This document shows, one piece after another, positions 7,874 through 16,632 of a stretch of DNA of 64,000 nt. Each line of letters opens with the position of its first letter. Position 1 is the stretch's first letter. The notes below the pieces were generated by a model. It was given only the letters and a program-made list of their open reading frames with translations. It was not told where the DNA came from and did not search any database. The stretch comes from Bog-1198 sp963727045 (GTDB lineage Bacteria > Pseudomonadota > Gammaproteobacteria > Steroidobacterales > Steroidobacteraceae): positions 372,001-436,000 of the forward strand of contig CAVSES010000001.1 of the NCBI GenBank assembly GCA_963727045.1, read 5' to 3'. The position numbers and the translations under genes were made by a program.

Positions 7874-10255
7874 ATGACACGACGCGGAACGGGCTCGCGA
7901 CGGCCAACAACGAATCGGGCGACTGCGCCGGGTGCGGATTGGCGCGGTGAGGACCCGAATCTAGAACTCGAGAAATCACGCTATGCCGACCCCATCGCCA
8001 GCCGCGAACTCCTGCTGAAGCATTTGGCCGAAGCGCCGGAGCCCCTGACGGCGGCGCGTCTCGCCAAGCGCCTCGGCATGAACACCGCGGCACAGCGCGA
8101 GGCGCTCGCCAAACGCCTGGCGGCGATGGTGCGCGATGGGCAGGCGATCGAGGGCCCGAACGGCTTCGGCACGGCCGGCGAGGGCGAACGCGTCGCGGGC
8201 CGGGTGCGCGGCCGCGCCAACGGCGACGTGCTGGTGCTGCCGGATGATGGCTCGGCGCCCTTGGTTCTGGCGCGGGCCGACACGGCGACCCTGATGCACA
8301 ACGACCGCGTCGAGGTCCTCGCCGTCGGGATGAACGATCGCGGTCGGCGCATTGCACGCTTGATCCGCCGCACCAGCGAAGCGCCGGCGCGAATCGGCGG
8401 AATCTGGCATGCGGGCGACGGGCGGGGCAGGGTGGAGCCCGAGGATCCCGGCCATTGGTATTCCGTCGAGGTGGCGCTCCGGGATCGTCACGGCGCCAAA
8501 GACGGCGATCATGTGGTTGTCGAAGTGACCAAGCGCCCCCAAGGCGATGCCCCCGCCCATGGGCATATTGTCGAAGTGCTGGAGAATCTGCGTCCCTCGG
8601 ACCTGGCGGCCCGATTCGCAATTTTGAGACATGATCTGCCGCAGGAGTTTCCGCCCGAGGTGGTCCGCGCGGCGAACCGCTTCGCTCCCGAGGTACAGGT
8701 CGAGGACCGGCAAGGGCGCGAGGATCTGCGCGAGCTGCCGTTGGTGACGATCGACGGCGAGGATGCCAAGGATTTCGACGATGCCGTCTATGCCGAGGCG
8801 CTGCGCGGCGGAGGCTGGCGCCTGATCGTCGCGATCGCCGATGTCAGCAATTACGTGCGCTGCGGCAGCGAGCTCGACATCGAAGCGCGATCGCGTGCCA
8901 CGTCCGTGTATTTTCCGGATCGAGTCATACCGATGCTGCCGGAGCATCTGTCGAATCATCTCTGTTCGCTCATGCCGCGAGTCGAGCGGCTGGCGTTCGT
9001 GTGCGACATGCGCGTCGGCAAGACCGGCATGCCGGGCAAGAGCCGCTTCTACGAGGCCGTGATCCGCTCGCATGCACGCTTGACGTATGACCGGGCTTGG
9101 GCATACCTCGAGAACCCGAACGGCGCGGCTGCCGAGGATCTGGCCCCGGCGGTGCGCACGTCGCTGCAAACCCTGTATGCGGTCTACGGCGCGCTCAAGA
9201 GCGCACGCGAGGCCCGCGGCGCCCTCGATTTTCGCGGCGGCGAGGTCAAGGCGCGCATCGGCGGCGACGGCAAGATCGAGGGATTCTATGCCGTGACTCG
9301 CAACGACGCGCACCGCTTGATCGAGGAATGCATGATCGCCGCGAACGTCGAAGCGGCGGTGGCGCTGCGACTTGCCAAAGTCGGCAGCCTGTATCGCGTG
9401 CACGGTCAACCCGAAGACAAGCGGGTCACCGAGCTGCAGAAAGTATTGAATGCACTTCAGGTGGGCGCGCAGTTCTCCGAAAAGCCGACTCCGCGCGAGT
9501 TCCGTCAATTGGTGGAACGGCTGGCAGGCAGGCCCGATGGACTGTTGCTCGAGAGCCTGGTCATTCGCTCCCTGGCGCAAGCGGTGTATCAGCAGACGAA
9601 CATCGGGCATTTCGGCCTCGCGCTCGAGGAGTACGCGCATTTCACCTCGCCGATACGCCGGTATCCCGACTTGCTCGTCCATCGAGCCATCAAAGCCGCC
9701 GTGGCCCCGAATTCCGCCTCCGGGCACCGGTACACGACCGCGGAATTGCAGACGCTCGGCGCGGAGAGCTCGCAGCGCGAGCGGCGCGCCGATGACGCAT
9801 CGCGCGACGTGATGGGCTACCTCAAGTGCCTGTACATGCAGCCGCGTATCGGCGAGACATTCGACGCCACGATCACGAGCGCGCTCGAGTTCGGCATATT
9901 CGTGCAGCTGAAGGAGATGCCCGTCGACGGGCTGGTGCATATCTCCGCGATCCCGGGCGATTACTGGGAGCTGGAGAACGGCGGCATGGGATTGGTGGGG
10001 CAGCGCACGGGGAGGCGTTGGCAGCTGGGTGATACGGTGAGGGTTCGACTGAACCGCGTCGATCTGACGCAGCGCCAGATCGACTTTGAATTGCTCGATG
10101 CCGAAGGCTCGGCGAGCCACGGCACGGTGCGCGCGCCGCGGCGCGGCGGAGGAGGAGGCGGTGCAAGCGGCGGCAGGCGCGGATCCGGCGGCGGCGCGCG
10201 GCGGGGCCCCCATCGCGGCGGAGGCGCCAAACGCGGGCGCGGCGGGCGTGGCTGA
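7874..10255 (+). CDS. rnr: ribonuclease R
   Basis: 793 residues from ATG 7874, with AAGGAA 13 bases upstream; a TTG at 7841 in the same frame would add 11 residues but has weaker support. RNase R is a processive 3'-5' exonuclease that degrades structured RNA in mRNA, rRNA and tmRNA-linked decay. An N-terminal winged-helix/cold-shock region is followed by the RNB catalytic domain with IDGEDAKDFDDAV (about residue 292 on), whose clustered Asp residues bind Mg2+. FTSPIRRYPDLLVHR follows, then an S1 domain (about 660-745) and a Gly/Arg-rich basic tail of about 40 residues. rlmB overlaps its 3' end. Confidence 0.96.
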   Translation: MTRRGTGSRRPTTNRATAPGADWRGEDPNLELEKSRYADPIASRELLLKHLAEAPEPLTAARLAKRLGMNTAAQREALAKRLAAMVRDGQAIEGPNGFGTAGEGERVAGRVRGRANGDVLVLPDDGSAPLVLARADTATLMHNDRVEVLAVGMNDRGRRIARLIRRTSEAPARIGGIWHAGDGRGRVEPEDPGHWYSVEVALRDRHGAKDGDHVVVEVTKRPQGDAPAHGHIVEVLENLRPSDLAARFAILRHDLPQEFPPEVVRAANRFAPEVQVEDRQGREDLRELPLVTIDGEDAKDFDDAVYAEALRGGGWRLIVAIADVSNYVRCGSELDIEARSRATSVYFPDRVIPMLPEHLSNHLCSLMPRVERLAFVCDMRVGKTGMPGKSRFYEAVIRSHARLTYDRAWAYLENPNGAAAEDLAPAVRTSLQTLYAVYGALKSAREARGALDFRGGEVKARIGGDGKIEGFYAVTRNDAHRLIEECMIAANVEAAVALRLAKVGSLYRVHGQPEDKRVTELQKVLNALQVGAQFSEKPTPREFRQLVERLAGRPDGLLLESLVIRSLAQAVYQQTNIGHFGLALEEYAHFTSPIRRYPDLLVHRAIKAAVAPNSASGHRYTTAELQTLGAESSQRERRADDASRDVMGYLKCLYMQPRIGETFDATITSALEFGIFVQLKEMPVDGLVHISAIPGDYWELENGGMGLVGQRTGRRWQLGDTVRVRLNRVDLTQRQIDFELLDAEGSASHGTVRAPRRGGGGGGASGGRRGSGGGARRGPHRGGGAKRGRGGRG

Positions 10256-10997
10256 TTCGAGGCGCAACTTCGTCTATGGTTTGCACGCCGTCGGCGCGAT
10301 GCTCGACCGGGCGCCGGAGCGGCTTCTCGAACTCTGGATTGCCCAACCGCGCGACGACGCCCGCACACGCGAGCTGAGAGAGCGTGCGCAAAAGGCGGGC
10401 GTGGCCGTTCAGTCCGTGGGCGGCGAAACGCTTTCCAAGCTGGTCGGCGATGTGGTGCATCAAGGGGCGGTGGCGGCGCTGCGGCCGCTCAAAGGCTGGG
10501 ACGAGCGCGATCTCATCGGTGCGCTAAGTCAACTCTCCGAGGATCCCCTGTTGCTGATCCTCGACGGCATCACGGATCCGCACAACCTCGGAGCGTGTCT
10601 GCGCACCGCCGAAGCTGCGGGCGCGCATGCGGTGCTCATGCCGAAGGATCGAGCGGCGGCGGTGGACGGCGTCGTGCGCAAGGTCGCGGCGGGCGCCGCC
10701 GAGTTCGTGCCGGTGGCGAGCGTCACCAATCTGGCGCGCACCATCGATGCGCTCAAGGAACGCGGCATTTGGATCGTGGGCACCGATGGGGAGGCGCCGC
10801 AAAGCCTGTATGCGGCGGACCTCAACCGCCCACTTGCCCTCGTGCTTGGGGCCGAGGGCACCGGCATGCGCCGCCTGACCCGGGAGCGATGCGATTTCTT
10901 GGTGCGCATTCCCATGGCGGGCTGCGTGGAGTCGCTCAACGTGTCCGTGGCCGCGGGGGTTGCCCTGTTCGAGGCGCGCCGGCAGAGAGCCCGGTAG
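10248..10997 (+). CDS. rlmB: 23S rRNA (guanosine-2'-O-)-methyltransferase RlmB
   Basis: 249 residues from GTG 10248, which matches the family length; the longer open frame upstream only reads the rnr tail in another frame. RlmB 2'-O-methylates a guanosine (G2251 in E. coli) in the P-loop of 23S rRNA. NFVYGLHAVGAML opens the substrate-binding domain. The SPOUT knot motifs are LDGITDPHNLGACLRTAEAAG (about 105-125), LGAEGTGMRRLT, and IPMAGCVESLNVSVA near the C-terminus. The start overlaps the rnr stop by eight bases, as in the common rnr-rlmB operon. Confidence 0.95.
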   Translation: MADSRRNFVYGLHAVGAMLDRAPERLLELWIAQPRDDARTRELRERAQKAGVAVQSVGGETLSKLVGDVVHQGAVAALRPLKGWDERDLIGALSQLSEDPLLLILDGITDPHNLGACLRTAEAAGAHAVLMPKDRAAAVDGVVRKVAAGAAEFVPVASVTNLARTIDALKERGIWIVGTDGEAPQSLYAADLNRPLALVLGAEGTGMRRLTRERCDFLVRIPMAGCVESLNVSVAAGVALFEARRQRAR

Positions 10998-11008
10998 CCT
11001 GTCTCCCA

Positions 11009-11038
11009 TTGACCTGCACCGTCTCCAACGAGTATCCT
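11009..11038 (+). promoter_or_regulatory. candidate promoter of rpsF-rpsR-rplI
   Basis: TTGACC (11009-11014), an 18-base spacer and TATCCT (11033-11038) lie just after rlmB. The predicted start near 11045 leaves a leader of about 77 bases before rpsF, which would hold the S6:S18 regulatory hairpin. Motif-based inference. Confidence 0.5.
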
Positions 11039-11096
11039 TCGCGCTCTTTTTCGCCGGCCATCCGGCCTCACTCCTTGCCTCACCGCTCGCAACGGG

Positions 11097-11118
11097 AGGC
11101 TTAAACCGTAGGGAGCCT
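11097..11118 (+). promoter_or_regulatory. candidate S6:S18-binding leader hairpin
   Basis: AGGCT (11097-11101) can pair with AGCCT (11114-11118), enclosing a loop that contains ACCGT, and the element ends four bases before the rpsF ATG at 11122. Many bacteria regulate rpsF operons through an S6:S18 complex binding an mRNA hairpin with a CCG motif that imitates its 16S site. The position and the CCG fit that mechanism; the fold is my reading and has not been scored. Confidence 0.4.
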
Positions 11119-11121
11119 ACA

Positions 11122-11514
11122 ATGCGGCATTATGAAATAGTGCTCCTGGTCCATCCGGACCAGAGCGAGCAAGTTCCTGCGATGGTCGATCGCTACAAGG
11201 GCATGATCAGTGCCGGCGGCGGCGGCGTGCATCGCTTCGAAGACTGGGGCCGGCGCCAGCTGACCTTCCCGATCGCCAAGGTGCACAAGGCACACTACAT
11301 TCTTCTGAATGTCGAGTGCGACCAGAAGACGATCGACGAGCTCAAAGGCTCATTCCGCTTCAGCGACGCGGTCCTGCGAAGCCTGGTCGTGAGGATGGAC
11401 GAGGCCGTCACCGAGCCATCGCCGATGGCGCGGGCGCCGGATGAGAATGCGCGCCGCCACGACGACTTCGGCGACGATGGCGACGATGACGATATGCCGA
11501 TGGGCGCCCGCTGA
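11122..11514 (+). CDS. rpsF: 30S ribosomal protein S6
   Basis: 130 residues from ATG 11122, preceded by GGGAG. The start was chosen because RHYEIVLLVHPDQSEQVPAM is the conserved S6 N-terminus; the open frame upstream is not conserved. S6 binds S18 in the 30S platform. The core ends near residue 100 and is followed by an acidic, disordered tail (DDFGDDGDDDDMPMG), as in many gammaproteobacterial S6 proteins. First gene of rpsF-rpsR-rplI. Confidence 0.96.
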   Translation: MRHYEIVLLVHPDQSEQVPAMVDRYKGMISAGGGGVHRFEDWGRRQLTFPIAKVHKAHYILLNVECDQKTIDELKGSFRFSDAVLRSLVVRMDEAVTEPSPMARAPDENARRHDDFGDDGDDDDMPMGAR

Positions 11515-11537
11515 GGCGCGCTGCACAGGAGACCAAC

Positions 11538-11762
11538 ATGGCACGTTTTTTTCGCCGTAAGAAGTTCTGCCGTTTCACGGCCGACGACGTCAAACAGATC
11601 GACTACAAGGATTTGACGACGCTCAAGAGTTACATCACCGAAACCGGCAAGATCGTTCCGAGCCGCATCACGGGTACACGGGCGCATTATCAGCGCCAGC
11701 TGCAGCTCGCCATCCGGCGCGCGCGCTTCCTGGCGCTGCTGCCGTATACGGATCAGCACTAA
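11538..11762 (+). CDS. rpsR: 30S ribosomal protein S18
   Basis: 74 residues. Basic N-terminus ARFFRRKKFCRFTADDV and the conserved IDYKDLTTLKSYITETGKI and RRARFLALLPY motifs of S18. It partners S6 in the 30S subunit. A good SD (CAGGAG) lies upstream, and the gene follows rpsF after 23 bases. Confidence 0.97.
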   Translation: MARFFRRKKFCRFTADDVKQIDYKDLTTLKSYITETGKIVPSRITGTRAHYQRQLQLAIRRARFLALLPYTDQH

Positions 11763-11778
11763 ACCGGCGGGCCAGCAC

Positions 11779-12228
11779 ATGGATATCATACTGTTGCAGA
11801 AGGTCGCGAACCTCGGCCAAATCGGCGATCGCGTCAAAGTGAAATCGGGCTACGCCCGCAACTTCTTGGTGCCGACCGGCAGAGCCACCATGGCGACGGC
11901 CGCCAATATCGCGAAGTTCGAAGCGCAGCGCCACGAGCTCGAAGCGAAGGCGAACCAGGAGCTGGCCGCGGCCCAGGCGCGAGCGGTCAAGTTCGAAAAC
12001 TTCAAGCTGGAGCTCAAAGCCAAGGCGGGAGCCGAAGGCAAACTGTTCGGCTCCATCGGCACCGCCGACATCGCCGAAGCATCGCTCAAGGCGGGTCAGC
12101 CGATCAGCCGCAGCGAAGTGCGGATGCCGACGGGACCGATCCGCGTCACCGGCGAACATCAGGTGCAATTGCATTTGCATACTGACGTCGATGTGACCTT
12201 GACGGTCACCATCGTCGCCGAAGAGTAG
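11779..12228 (+). CDS. rplI: 50S ribosomal protein L9
   Basis: 149 residues. The N-terminal rRNA-binding domain reads DIILLQKVANLGQIGDRVKV followed by GYARNFLVPTGRA, the L9 signature. A long connecting helix (about residues 41-75) leads to the C-terminal domain with GKLFGSIGTADIAEA. Third gene of the operon and typical in length. Confidence 0.97.
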   Translation: MDIILLQKVANLGQIGDRVKVKSGYARNFLVPTGRATMATAANIAKFEAQRHELEAKANQELAAAQARAVKFENFKLELKAKAGAEGKLFGSIGTADIAEASLKAGQPISRSEVRMPTGPIRVTGEHQVQLHLHTDVDVTLTVTIVAEE

Positions 12229-12250
12229 CGGCGGGCGATCGCGTCCGCGC

Positions 12251-13654
12251 ATGGCCGGTCGCGTCAGCAATTATTCCATTGGGCCGGGCGGGGCCTCGGG
12301 CGACGGCCTGCGTCTGCCGCCTCACTCCATCGAAGCCGAACAGTCGGTGCTCGGCGGACTGATGCTCGATTCGGCGGCCTGGGACCAGATCGCCGACCGC
12401 GTTCGAGCGGAGGACTTTTACCGCAACGATCACCGGCTGATCTTCGAAGCAGTTGCCGGCTTGATCGAGCGCAGCCAACCCTGCGACGCCGTCACCTTGT
12501 CCGGACACCTGGAGAGCCAGGGCTTGCTCGACCAGGTGGGCGGTCTGGCCTACTTGGGATCGCTTGCGCGCGACACGCCCACGGCCGCCAACATCCGCGC
12601 CTACGCGGATATCGTGCGGGAACGGTCGGTGCTGCGGCAGCTCATCACCGCGGGCAATCTCATCGTCGGCAGCGCGCTCGAGCCGGAAGGACGCGAAGCG
12701 CGCGAAATCGTCGACGAAGCGGAGCGCGCGGTGTTCGAAATCGCGGAAGCGGGTTCGAGGGGCAGGGTCGGATTCAGGGCGGTGAAGAGCATCCTGCCGG
12801 ATGTGGTCAACCGCATCGACGAGCTGTACCACTCCGACGGCATGCTGACCGGCATTCCCACCGGCTTCAAACATCTCGACGAGATGACCTCAGGCCTGCA
12901 GGCCGGTGATTTGATCATCATCGCGGGACGCCCTTCGATGGGCAAGAGCACGCTGGCCGTGAACATCGCGGAGAACGCCGCGCTCGGCTCGAACAAGTCG
13001 GCTGCGATCTTCAGCATGGAAATGTCGGCCGAGTCGCTGACGTTGCGCATGATCTCCTCGCTCGGGCGCATCAATCAAAGCAACCTGCGTTCCGGGCGGC
13101 TGCAGGAAGAGGATTGGCCGCGAATCGATTCGGCCATGACGCAGTTGAGCGGCGCCAAGATTTTCATCGACGAAACACCGGGACTCACGCCCACCGAGAT
13201 CCGTGCGCGCGCCCGGAGATTGAAGCGCGAGCGCGGCCTTGACCTGATCGTGGTGGACTACCTGCAGCTCATGCAGGTTGCCGGCACCAAGGAGAACCGC
13301 GCGACGGAGATCTCCGAGATTTCGCGTTCGTTGAAGGCGCTGGCGAAGGAGCTCAAGGTGCCTGTGATCGCGTTGTCGCAGCTCAACCGGAGCGTCGAAC
13401 AGCGCGTGGAGAAGAAGCCGGTGATGTCGGATCTTCGGGAGAGCGGAGCCATCGAACAGGACAGCGACCTCATTCTGCTGATCTACCGGGAAGAGGTGTA
13501 CGACAAGAACACGACCCGCAAGGGCATCGCGGACATCATCGTCGCCAAGCAGCGCAACGGCCCCACCGGCGACCTGCAGCTCACGTTCCTGGGCGAGTAC
13601 ACCAAGTTCGAGAATTACGCGCCGGAGTCCTACGCCGAGGGAGTGTTCCGGTGA
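12251..13654 (+). CDS. dnaB: replicative DNA helicase DnaB
   Basis: 467 residues, typical. DnaB is the hexameric 5'-3' helicase at the replication fork. The N-terminal domain (about 20-120) begins LPPHSIEAEQSVLGGLMLD, then a linker and a RecA-like ATPase with Walker A GRPSMGKST (about residue 226) and Walker B LIVVDYLQLM. LSQLNRSVEQR and SDLRESGAIEQDSD are the conserved C-terminal motifs. No intein is present. It follows rplI closely and sits just upstream of alr, an order common in gammaproteobacteria. Confidence 0.97.
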   Translation: MAGRVSNYSIGPGGASGDGLRLPPHSIEAEQSVLGGLMLDSAAWDQIADRVRAEDFYRNDHRLIFEAVAGLIERSQPCDAVTLSGHLESQGLLDQVGGLAYLGSLARDTPTAANIRAYADIVRERSVLRQLITAGNLIVGSALEPEGREAREIVDEAERAVFEIAEAGSRGRVGFRAVKSILPDVVNRIDELYHSDGMLTGIPTGFKHLDEMTSGLQAGDLIIIAGRPSMGKSTLAVNIAENAALGSNKSAAIFSMEMSAESLTLRMISSLGRINQSNLRSGRLQEEDWPRIDSAMTQLSGAKIFIDETPGLTPTEIRARARRLKRERGLDLIVVDYLQLMQVAGTKENRATEISEISRSLKALAKELKVPVIALSQLNRSVEQRVEKKPVMSDLRESGAIEQDSDLILLIYREEVYDKNTTRKGIADIIVAKQRNGPTGDLQLTFLGEYTKFENYAPESYAEGVFR

Positions 13655-13661
13655 CCCCCAG

Positions 13662-14765
13662 GTGACACTTAGTGCGGGCTCACTGGCGACACCGATGGTC
13701 AGCGCGACAATCGAGAGCGGCGCGCTTCGCCACAATCTGAGCGTCTTGAGGCAGTGGGCCCCGAAGTCGCGCGTCATGGCCGTCATCAAGGCCAATGCGT
13801 ATGGGCACGGCCTCGTGGCCGTGGCGCGCGCGCTCGAATCCACGGATGCCTTCGCGGTGGCGCGAGTCGACGAGGGACTCACCCTGCGCGCGGCCGGCAT
13901 CGCGACGCCGACCGTGCTTCTCGAGGGCGTATTCGACCGCGAGCAGCTCGATGCCGCGGCGGCCGCGAATTTCGAACTCGTGGTGCATACGCCCGAACAG
14001 ATCGAGCTCTTGCGCGCTGCCGCGCCGGGCACCCGCTTCAAGGTGTGGCTCAAGCTCGACAGCGGCATGAACCGGCTTGGATTCAAAGGGTCGGCATTCG
14101 GCGCCGCCCATGAAGCGCTGAGTGCCCTGCCGTCGGTGCGTTCTCCCGTGAACCTCTTCACTCACCTCGCGTCCGCCGATGAACCGGAGATGTCGGCCAC
14201 CGCCGATCAGCTTGCTCGATTCGCGGACGCAACCCGCTCCCTGGCGGGCGAGCGCAGCATCGCCAACTCGGCGGGGATGCTGGGCTTCGCTGAAGCCCAG
14301 GCGGATTGGGTTCGGCCGGGTCTCCTGCTGTACGGCGTGTCTCCGATCGGCGGCGCGGTCGGCGCCGACTACGGGCTGCGCCCGGCAATGACGCTGCATT
14401 CCCACGTGATTGCGGTCAAGGACCTCGCTGTGGGAGAAAAGGTCGGCTACGGCGGCGCCTGGACGGCCGCCCGGCCCACGCGGCTCGCGGTCGCAGCGGT
14501 GGGCTACGGCGACGGCTACCCGCGCAACCTCGGCAGCGGGACACCCGTGCTCGTCAACGGCGAGCGGGCCGGACTCGCGGGCCGCGTGTCGATGGACATG
14601 GTCGGCATCGATGTGACCGATCTGAAGCGCGCGCCGAAGCTGGGCGATCCGGTGATCCTGTGGGGAGCGGGGCTGCCGGTCGAAGAAGTCGCGGTGTGGG
14701 CGGATACCATCCCCTACGAACTTCTCTGCGGCATCAGTCAGCGCGTGGCGGTGAATTTGCGCTGA
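13662..14765 (+). CDS. alr: alanine racemase
   Basis: 367 residues from GTG 13662, or 356 from ATG 13695; the latter fits the usual family length and N-terminus (SATIESGALRHNLSVLR). PLP-dependent enzyme making D-alanine for peptidoglycan. The PLP lysine lies in AVIKANAYGHG (about residue 44 of the long form). The catalytic Tyr region is GYGDGYPRN and the C-terminal motif is GRVSMDMVGIDVT. It begins seven bases after dnaB, and neither start has a strong SD, so translation may depend on dnaB. Confidence 0.95.
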   Translation: MTLSAGSLATPMVSATIESGALRHNLSVLRQWAPKSRVMAVIKANAYGHGLVAVARALESTDAFAVARVDEGLTLRAAGIATPTVLLEGVFDREQLDAAAAANFELVVHTPEQIELLRAAAPGTRFKVWLKLDSGMNRLGFKGSAFGAAHEALSALPSVRSPVNLFTHLASADEPEMSATADQLARFADATRSLAGERSIANSAGMLGFAEAQADWVRPGLLLYGVSPIGGAVGADYGLRPAMTLHSHVIAVKDLAVGEKVGYGGAWTAARPTRLAVAAVGYGDGYPRNLGSGTPVLVNGERAGLAGRVSMDMVGIDVTDLKRAPKLGDPVILWGAGLPVEEVAVWADTIPYELLCGISQRVAVNLR

Positions 14766-14771
14766 CGGCTT

Positions 14772-16598
14772 TTGACCCAGGACTCGGGTTCAGGGCACAC
14801 TCGGGCGGTGGCGGATTCAACAAGGAAGTTTCGTTCATTCCGAAGGGGCGGACAGGCCGCCGCGTTCGCGCTCTTGAGTCTCGCAATATCGCCCGCGCGG
14901 GCGGACACAAGATGCAGACTCGGCAAAGCGGTCGAGTTTCCCGTGACGATGGCGGGCCTGAGGCCGACGATCACGGCGAGGATCAACGATACCGACGCCC
15001 GGTTTCTTCTGGACAGCGGGGCGTTCTATAGCATGATCAGCTCCGCCACGGCGGCACAATTCGGCCTCAGGCTGCGATCCGCTCCCAACGGCCTCAGGGT
15101 GGTCGGCATCGGCGGTTCGGCCGAGGCCCGGATCGCCACCGTCAAGACATTCACACTCGCGGGAATACCGCTCCACAACGTCGAGTTTCTCGTCGGCGGC
15201 AGCGAGGTGGGGAGCGATGCCGTCGGATTGCTGGGCCAGAACTTTCTCGAAAAATGGGATGTCGAATACGACTTCGCGAAGGGAGTCGTACGGCTGATGA
15301 AGGCCGAAGATTGCAAACACGCGCTGCTTGCCTATTGGGTAACCCCCGGACAGCCGCTTTCGATGATGGATATCAGCTTCACGACGCCCTTGCGGCCGCA
15401 CACCACCGGCACGGCATTCATCAACGGCACCAAAATCAGCGTCATGTTCGACACGGGGGCGTGGACGTCGATGCTTTCGTTGAAAGCGGCCGCGCGCGCG
15501 GGCGTCAAACCCGACACGCCCGGAGTCATCGAGATCGGCCATGCGACCGGAATCGGCCGCGGCAGCGTGAAGACCTACAGCGCTCCCTTCGCCAGCTTCA
15601 AGATCGGCGACGATGAGGAAATCAAGAACACGCGATTGCGCATCGCCGATATCAACATCGATGAGGGCGACATGTTGCTGGGTGCGGATTTCTTTGCGTC
15701 GCATCACGTGTTCGTCGCGAACAGTCAGCACAGGGTGTACTTCACGTATAACGGAGGTCCCGTATTCAACCTCACAAGCGCTCCGGCCGCCGACGCCGAT
15801 GCGAAGCCGGACGAGAGCTCGGATGCGGCCGCGCTGGCCCTCCGCGGCGCCGCCTCCGCCGCCAGGCAGGACTTCGAGCATGCGCTTTCGGATTTGTCCC
15901 GGGCATGCGAGTTGGAGCCCGACAATCCCGAATACTCGTATCAGCGCGGAATGGCGTACTGGGGACACAAGGAGCCCGTCCCCGCGATGAAGGATTTCGA
16001 CCGCGCACTGGAAATCAATCCGGATTATCTGCCGGCTCGGCTGTCGCGCGCGCAGCTGCGCGTCGGCAACAAGGACCTCGCCGGCGCCGCCGATGATCTT
16101 GATGCCGCGGATCGAATCGCGCCCAAACAAGCCGATGTCCGCTACACCATGGCGCAGCTGTACCGGCGAGCCAATCGATTGGACCTTGCGCTGGCGCAGT
16201 ATGATCATTGGATCGACAATCATCCCGATGATTCGAAGATGATCGAGGCTCTCAACGGTCGATGCTGGATACGGGCGCTGCAGGGTCGGGACCTTGCAAA
16301 GGCCCTTGCCGATTGCAACGCGGCGCTCTCGCTGAGCGTCAAACGAAGTCCCATCGCTGCGAGAATTCTCGATGGCCGTGGACTCGTCCGGCTGCGCATG
16401 GGGGACTTCGACAGAGCCATCGCCGATTATGACGAGTCGCTGAAACTGGAGCCGAAGGCAGCGTGGCCCCTTTATGGCCGGGGAATCGCCAAGATACGCA
16501 AGAAGAATGTCGCGCAAGGGCAGGCGGACGTCGCCCAGGCCGTATCGCTCGCGCCCGCGGTGGCGGACGAATTCACGCAGCGCGGGATTACGCCCTGA
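14772..16598 (+). CDS. tandem retropepsin-like aspartic protease with TPR repeats
   Basis: 608 residues from TTG 14772; GTG 14808 is an alternative that gives a cleaner signal peptide (basic RKFRSFRRG, hydrophobic AAAFALLSLAIS, then ARA). Two retropepsin-like domains follow. The first has catalytic LLDSGA at about residues 79-84 and LLGQNFL at 153-159. The second has MFDTGA at 225-230 and LLGADFF at 302-308. From about residue 352 to the end there are roughly six tetratricopeptide repeats (for example DFDRALEINPDYLPARL and DYDESLKLEPKAAWPLYGRG). Predicted to act in the periplasm. Two D-[ST]-G lobes on one chain could form a pepsin-like active site; substrate unknown. It converges with the FHA gene. 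Confidence 0.8.
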   Translation: MTQDSGSGHTRAVADSTRKFRSFRRGGQAAAFALLSLAISPARADTRCRLGKAVEFPVTMAGLRPTITARINDTDARFLLDSGAFYSMISSATAAQFGLRLRSAPNGLRVVGIGGSAEARIATVKTFTLAGIPLHNVEFLVGGSEVGSDAVGLLGQNFLEKWDVEYDFAKGVVRLMKAEDCKHALLAYWVTPGQPLSMMDISFTTPLRPHTTGTAFINGTKISVMFDTGAWTSMLSLKAAARAGVKPDTPGVIEIGHATGIGRGSVKTYSAPFASFKIGDDEEIKNTRLRIADINIDEGDMLLGADFFASHHVFVANSQHRVYFTYNGGPVFNLTSAPAADADAKPDESSDAAALALRGAASAARQDFEHALSDLSRACELEPDNPEYSYQRGMAYWGHKEPVPAMKDFDRALEINPDYLPARLSRAQLRVGNKDLAGAADDLDAADRIAPKQADVRYTMAQLYRRANRLDLALAQYDHWIDNHPDDSKMIEALNGRCWIRALQGRDLAKALADCNAALSLSVKRSPIAARILDGRGLVRLRMGDFDRAIADYDESLKLEPKAAWPLYGRGIAKIRKKNVAQGQADVAQAVSLAPAVADEFTQRGITP

Positions 16599-16632
16599 AA
16601 ACCAGTCCAGGGCCGGGCGGCCGGGGTCGCCC

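Noticed and set aside
7976..10267. 763-residue antisense ORF over rnr
   Set aside because: It covers RNase R exactly, has shadow-type composition (His, Arg and Gln rich) and no known motifs.
14835..16517. 560-residue antisense ORF over the aspartic protease gene
   Set aside because: The plus-strand frame has catalytic motifs and TPRs; the antisense frame has none.
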